Below, piece by piece: positions 61,185 to 64,000 of a DNA stretch of 64,000 nucleotides (positions are counted from its first letter, which is position 1; every line of letters begins with the position of its first letter). The stretch is taken from the NCBI GenBank assembly GCA_965226925.1, contig CBDDEN010000009.1, forward strand, positions 124,001 to 188,000. Direction: 5' to 3'. The stretch is from CBDDCX01 sp965226925 (lineage in GTDB: Bacteria > Gemmatimonadota > Gemmatimonadetes > Longimicrobiales > Gaopeijiaceae). The notes under the pieces were generated by a model that had not been told where the DNA came from, searched no databases, and worked only from the letters and a program-made list of their open reading frames with translations. Position numbers and translations under genes: made by a program.

Positions 61185-62561
61185 ATGACTCCGACACCCT
61201 CAACTCTCCTCGCTCGCGCGGGGCTGACCCTCGCCTTTGTCGCCATCCTTCCGACCACACCCCTGAGCGCACAGCAACCCATGGGTGCCTCGACCTTGGT
61301 CGACGACCTTCCCGGAATGGGGCGTCCCGTCGACCTCACGGAGACCCGGGCCCGAAGGGAGGCGCTCGTGCGACGGACCGGGGCGGGGGTGATCGCCATT
61401 CCCGCGGGTCGGAGCCGCGATCTCGAGTTGGACGTGCTGCAGGACAACGACTTCAGGCAGGACGACTACTTCTTCTACCTGACCGGCCTCGAGTCTCCGG
61501 ACGCCTGGCTCGTGATTCCGGTGCAGGCGTCGGGCGCCGCGCAGAGCCATCTCTTTCTACCTGAGCGCGACCCGGCCACGGAGCAGTGGACGGGGAAGAA
61601 GCTGGGGCCGGGGGATCGGGCGAGTGAGCTCGCAGGCGTCTCTCAGGTCCATCCGCTCGCGGACCTCGACGCCGAGCTGCAACGGCTGCGCCGGGCCACG
61701 CCGGGGCCGCTCTTTACCACGCTCTACGCCGGGACCGCGGAAAACGAACGGATCAAAGGTTGGGTGGAGTCGGCGAGCGGGATCGACGTGCGCAGCGCCG
61801 TGCCGATCCTTGACAGCCTGCGCCTCGTCAAGGACGAAGCGGAGATGATCCGCATGCGCAGCGCGATCGACATCACCAGCGAGGCGCAACGCAGGGCCAT
61901 GCAGTCCATCGAGCCGGGCATGTACGAGTACGAGATCGAAGCGCTGATCGAGTACACCTTCCGGTCAAACGGGGCGGACCGCTTGGGATTCCCGTCGATC
62001 ATCGGGAGTGGTCCGAACAGCACGACGCTGCACTACGACACGAACCGCCGGCAGACGCGAGCCGGGGACCTCGTGGTGCTCGACATCGGGGCGGAGTACG
62101 GGCAGTACTCGGCCGACATCACCCGGACCGTCCCGGTCGACGGACGCTACACCGAGCGTCAACGTGCCATCTACGAGCTGGTCCTGGGCGCCCAGCAGGC
62201 GGCCATCGACGCCACGCGCCCCGGCGTCACCCTCGGTCAACTGACGAGAACGGCCAGGGAGTACATCGATCAGAACAGCGGCGAGGTGTGCGGCGGGACG
62301 TCCTGCAACCGGTACTTCATCCACGGCCTGTCGCACTGGCTCGGCATGCGGGTGCACGACGTCGGCGACTACTCCACTCCGCTCGCCCCGGGCATGGTCT
62401 TCACCATCGAGCCGGGTATCTACATCGAGGACGAGCAGATCGGCGTCCGCATCGAGGACGACATTCTGGTGACACCGACGGGTGCGGAGGTGCTCTCGGC
62501 GGGAGCGCCTCGAAGCGTCGAGGAGATCGAAGCGCTCATGCGCAGGCCGCTGTTGCCGTAG
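61185..62561 (+). CDS. Secreted Xaa-Pro aminopeptidase (M24B)
   Basis: 458 residues from the ATG at 61185; signal peptide LARAGLTLAFVAILPTTPLSAQ. N-terminal creatinase-like domain (aminopeptidase P N) then the metal site: VVLDIGAEYGQYSADITRTV (two Asp), FIHGLSHWLGMRVHDVGDYS (His), FTIEPGIYI (Glu) and GVRIEDDILVT (Glu). It trims N-terminal residues before proline. Confidence 0.95.
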   Translation: MTPTPSTLLARAGLTLAFVAILPTTPLSAQQPMGASTLVDDLPGMGRPVDLTETRARREALVRRTGAGVIAIPAGRSRDLELDVLQDNDFRQDDYFFYLTGLESPDAWLVIPVQASGAAQSHLFLPERDPATEQWTGKKLGPGDRASELAGVSQVHPLADLDAELQRLRRATPGPLFTTLYAGTAENERIKGWVESASGIDVRSAVPILDSLRLVKDEAEMIRMRSAIDITSEAQRRAMQSIEPGMYEYEIEALIEYTFRSNGADRLGFPSIIGSGPNSTTLHYDTNRRQTRAGDLVVLDIGAEYGQYSADITRTVPVDGRYTERQRAIYELVLGAQQAAIDATRPGVTLGQLTRTAREYIDQNSGEVCGGTSCNRYFIHGLSHWLGMRVHDVGDYSTPLAPGMVFTIEPGIYIEDEQIGVRIEDDILVTPTGAEVLSAGAPRSVEEIEALMRRPLLP

Positions 62562-62622
62562 CGGGGAACGGGGGCGGGTACTTCCGCCTACAAGACCGCC
62601 ACCCACAACACACGAGGACACC

Positions 62623-63147
62623 ATGAGCGACCCGCGGTATCCCATCGGACCCTTCCAAGCGGGGGGCGCACTCACCCCCGAAGAGCGCACGACGCTGCTC
62701 GGACAGATCGAGGAGGCGCCGGCCAAGCTCCGCGAGGCCGTGGCCGGCCTCGACGACACTCAACTCGACACGCCCTACCGGGATGGAGGCTGGACCGTCC
62801 GTCAAGTCGTCCACCACGTGGCGGACAGCCACATCAACGCCTACCTGCGGCTGCGCTGGGCCCTCACCGAGGACGGCACGGTGGTCAAGCCGTACGAGGA
62901 GAAGGACTGGGCCAAGCTTCCCGACGCGTCATCGGCCCCGGTCGAGATCTCGCTGAACCTGCTCGACGCGCTCCACACGCGCTGGCTCATACTCTGGCGG
63001 GCCATGAAAGAGGAGGACTTCGCCCGTACCTGGAAGGGGCCCGACTTCGGGTTTCTGCCGGTGGACGACCTGGTGCGGTTGTACGCGTGGCATGGGAAGC
63101 ACCATGTGGCGCATGTCACGGGGGTGAGGGGGAGGATGGGGTGGTAG
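62623..63147 (+). CDS. DinB-fold putative metal-dependent hydrolase (YfiT/BstA-like)
   Basis: 174 residues. VVHHVADSHINAYLRLRWAL (His) and AWHGKHHVAHVTGVRGRMGW (two His) provide the three-histidine metal site of YfiT-type proteins; the N-terminus YPIGPFQAGGALTPEERT is characteristic of that group. Its last codons directly adjoin the tRNA-like region. Confidence 0.92.
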   Translation: MSDPRYPIGPFQAGGALTPEERTTLLGQIEEAPAKLREAVAGLDDTQLDTPYRDGGWTVRQVVHHVADSHINAYLRLRWALTEDGTVVKPYEEKDWAKLPDASSAPVEISLNLLDALHTRWLILWRAMKEEDFARTWKGPDFGFLPVDDLVRLYAWHGKHHVAHVTGVRGRMGW

Positions 63148-63159
63148 TCCATTGATACC

Positions 63160-63211
63160 GCACTTGCTTTGGGTGCAGGGGGTCCCCGGTTCGAACCCGG
63201 GCGCCCCGACT
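63160..63211 (+). tRNA. 3' half of tRNA-Pro(TGG)-like sequence
   Basis: Anticodon arm CTTGC-TTTGGGT-GCAGG (anticodon TGG), variable loop, a perfect T arm (CCCGG-TTCGAAC-CCGGG) and the 3' acceptor strand CGCCCCG with discriminator A. Acceptor-like bases TGGGGTG at the right distance upstream can pair with it, but they lie in the DinB gene end and no D arm with a GG loop is seen. Probably a fragment (attachment site) rather than a working tRNA. Confidence 0.6.
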
Positions 63212-63244
63212 GACGTAAGCGGTTATCAACATTGTGGTTACATA

Positions 63245-63295
63245 AGACCCCTCTACGAGATTCTCGGGAGGGGTCTCTATGTTGGTCTCTATGTT
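63245..63295. repeat. Stem-loop plus 12-bp perfect tandem repeat
   Basis: AGACCCCTC / GAGGGGTCT (63245-63253, 63268-63276) forms a 9-bp stem; GGTCTCTATGTT then occurs twice head to tail (63272-63283, 63284-63295). The counterpart in unit 2 is at 63640-63663, with the same 12-bp spacing. Confidence 0.7.
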
Positions 63296-63530
63296 GGGGA
63301 CGAGATTGGGCTGTTTTGAGGCTCACATCAAGCCGTCACGTCGGGGCGCGATCTCGCGGTCTCTGGTGTGCCACAGCTTGATGCCACCGACGCCAGGCAT
63401 TTAGGCTGCGATCCAGAAGAGACAACCAGTCCGGTGGGTTCTCATGGCAAAGACGGTCGCGCGGCTGCCCGAGTCTTGCGGTCTCGGGTTTTAGTCGTCA
63501 TTCAGGCGTGACGGACCGTGCGGGCACTAA

Positions 63531-63579
63531 GTTGCTTTGCAAGCCAGAGGTCGCCGGTTCGATCCCGGCTGGCTCCACT
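63531..63579 (+). tRNA. 3' part of tRNA-Ala(TGC)-like sequence
   Basis: Loop TTTGCAA (anticodon TGC), 3' stem GCCAG, variable AGGTC, perfect T arm (GCCGG-TTCGATC-CCGGC), acceptor strand TGGCTCC with discriminator A. The 5' anticodon stem (GTTGC) pairs only 3 of 5 with GCCAG and no matching 5' acceptor (GGAGCCA) is found upstream, so the tRNA part begins at the anticodon loop. A fragment, not a gene. Confidence 0.65.
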
Positions 63580-64000
63580 GAGGTAAAGCGTTTGTTCATA
63601 TGATGTTATGAGAGACGCCCTTGGTCGGTCGGCCGAGGGGGTCTCTATGTTTCTCTCTATGTTGAGCACCGTTGCCAAGTTCCAAGGGTGGCCTACGGGT
63701 AGTGTCGTGTGGATTGCATCGATTGGCGATCAGGCGGTCTCTGGGGGCGACTCAAGCTGATGCCACCAACACAAGGTACCAAGGCCGCCATCGCCTTGAG
63801 ACGGCCAGCTCGGTAGGCTCTTGCGGGAATGTGCCAGCCGCCGCGGTCCGTCGGAGGCAAGGCTGCCTAGGTTGAGTGCCGCTCGGGAATGGTCACTCTT
63901 CCTGCCGTTCAGAATGGGGGGAGGTAACTCGCGGTATCGGCTGTCTGTGCCCAACTTCCGAACCTGGGTGTCGGGAGTGGGGAAGTTATGTGACATGAGC

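Larger units (their letters stand above)
63150..64000. repeat. Two tandem ~370-bp units, each beginning with a tRNA 3' half
   Basis: Unit 1 (from ~63160) and unit 2 (from ~63530) share, in order: tRNA 3' half; CTGASGTAA; a stem-loop; a 12-bp direct repeat built on TCTCTATGTT; GCGATC..GCGGTCTCTGG; and an AGCT(T)GATGCCACC block at 63374 and 63755. They are diverged in between. No gene is supported in this stretch; short open frames lack ribosome sites. It looks like attachment-site or element-end DNA. Confidence 0.75.

Noticed and set aside
63137..63211. Complete tRNA-Pro gene
   Set aside because: Seven acceptor pairs can be drawn using bases from the DinB gene end, but position 8 is not T, the D stem does not pair and no GG D-loop exists.
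62841..63326. 161-codon minus-strand frame running through the tRNA fragment and tandem repeat
   Set aside because: Translation of tRNA and repeat sequence (RPQHRDQHRD...) is a common artefact; no start signal or family.
1..64000. CRISPR array, rRNA operon or prophage structural genes
   Set aside because: No regularly spaced repeats, no rRNA-like sequence and no capsid, tail or terminase genes were seen.

Overview
The window is a G+C-rich bacterial chromosome segment with tightly packed genes, many joined by 4-8 base start/stop overlaps (ATGA, GTGA, TGATG). Gene content suggests a member of the Gemmatimonadota or a similar phylum: a Ser/Thr kinase with a PD40/TolB-like propeller, secreted amidohydrolase and Xaa-Pro peptidase, many lipoproteins, a SufCBD-SufS-SufU system, and a plant-type enoyl-ACP reductase. 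This is inference from gene content; there is no rRNA or marker phylogeny here.

Layout. 1-6.5 kb (minus strand): a partial class-III aminotransferase with fabI, then ligA-polX-cation antiporter as an operon. 6.7-11.9 kb (plus): secreted amidohydrolase, class-V aminotransferase, an ECF sigma / membrane anti-sigma-like / YbjQ-family operon, and an AraC-type regulator. 12-15.1 kb (minus): patatin-lipoprotein-M6 protease operon. 15.1-21.6 kb (plus): an iron-sulfur assembly operon sufC-sufB-sufD-Rieske-sufS-sufU-ogt, with a promoter and Fur-like box in front. 21.7-27.4 kb: small membrane and unknown proteins, a zinc alcohol dehydrogenase, a FadI-like thiolase, a peroxiredoxin and a hotdog thioesterase. 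27.4-29.9 kb: a broken kinase gene. 30-35.7 kb (minus): a three-subunit molybdenum hydroxylase whose FAD subunit has the extra cysteine loop of 4-hydroxybenzoyl-CoA reductase, with a DUF1460 lipoprotein inside the operon. 35.8-46.9 kb: redox and housekeeping genes (bacilliredoxin, DoxX, M20 peptidase, ferredoxin, cobalamin adenosyltransferase, hydrolases, HD phosphohydrolase, CcdA plus DsbA-like lipoprotein).

From 47 kb the window becomes accessory: a VapBC pair, a MarR-ArsM arsenic module, a relic of katG, a lipoprotein gene split by an IS3-family element, several TetR/ArsR regulators with clear operators, and a DUF5671 gene split by an IS1595-family element that carries two passenger genes. 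For both split genes, removing the element and one copy of the flanking repeat restores an uninterrupted reading frame. The last 0.85 kb has no convincing gene. It holds two diverged copies of a ~370-bp unit, each starting with the 3' half of a tRNA, which look like attachment sites of integrative elements.

The most interesting signals are: (i) a shared promoter/operator motif, GCTAA-N5-AGTCNGACY, twice upstream of the cobalamin adenosyltransferase and once upstream of the hydroxybenzoyl-CoA-reductase-like large subunit; (ii) the tandem tRNA-3'-end units; (iii) two insertion events reconstructable to the base; (iv) the kinase gene with one internal deletion and one homopolymer frameshift; (v) paired regulator operators (MarR/ArsM, VapBC, TetR/DUF5671).
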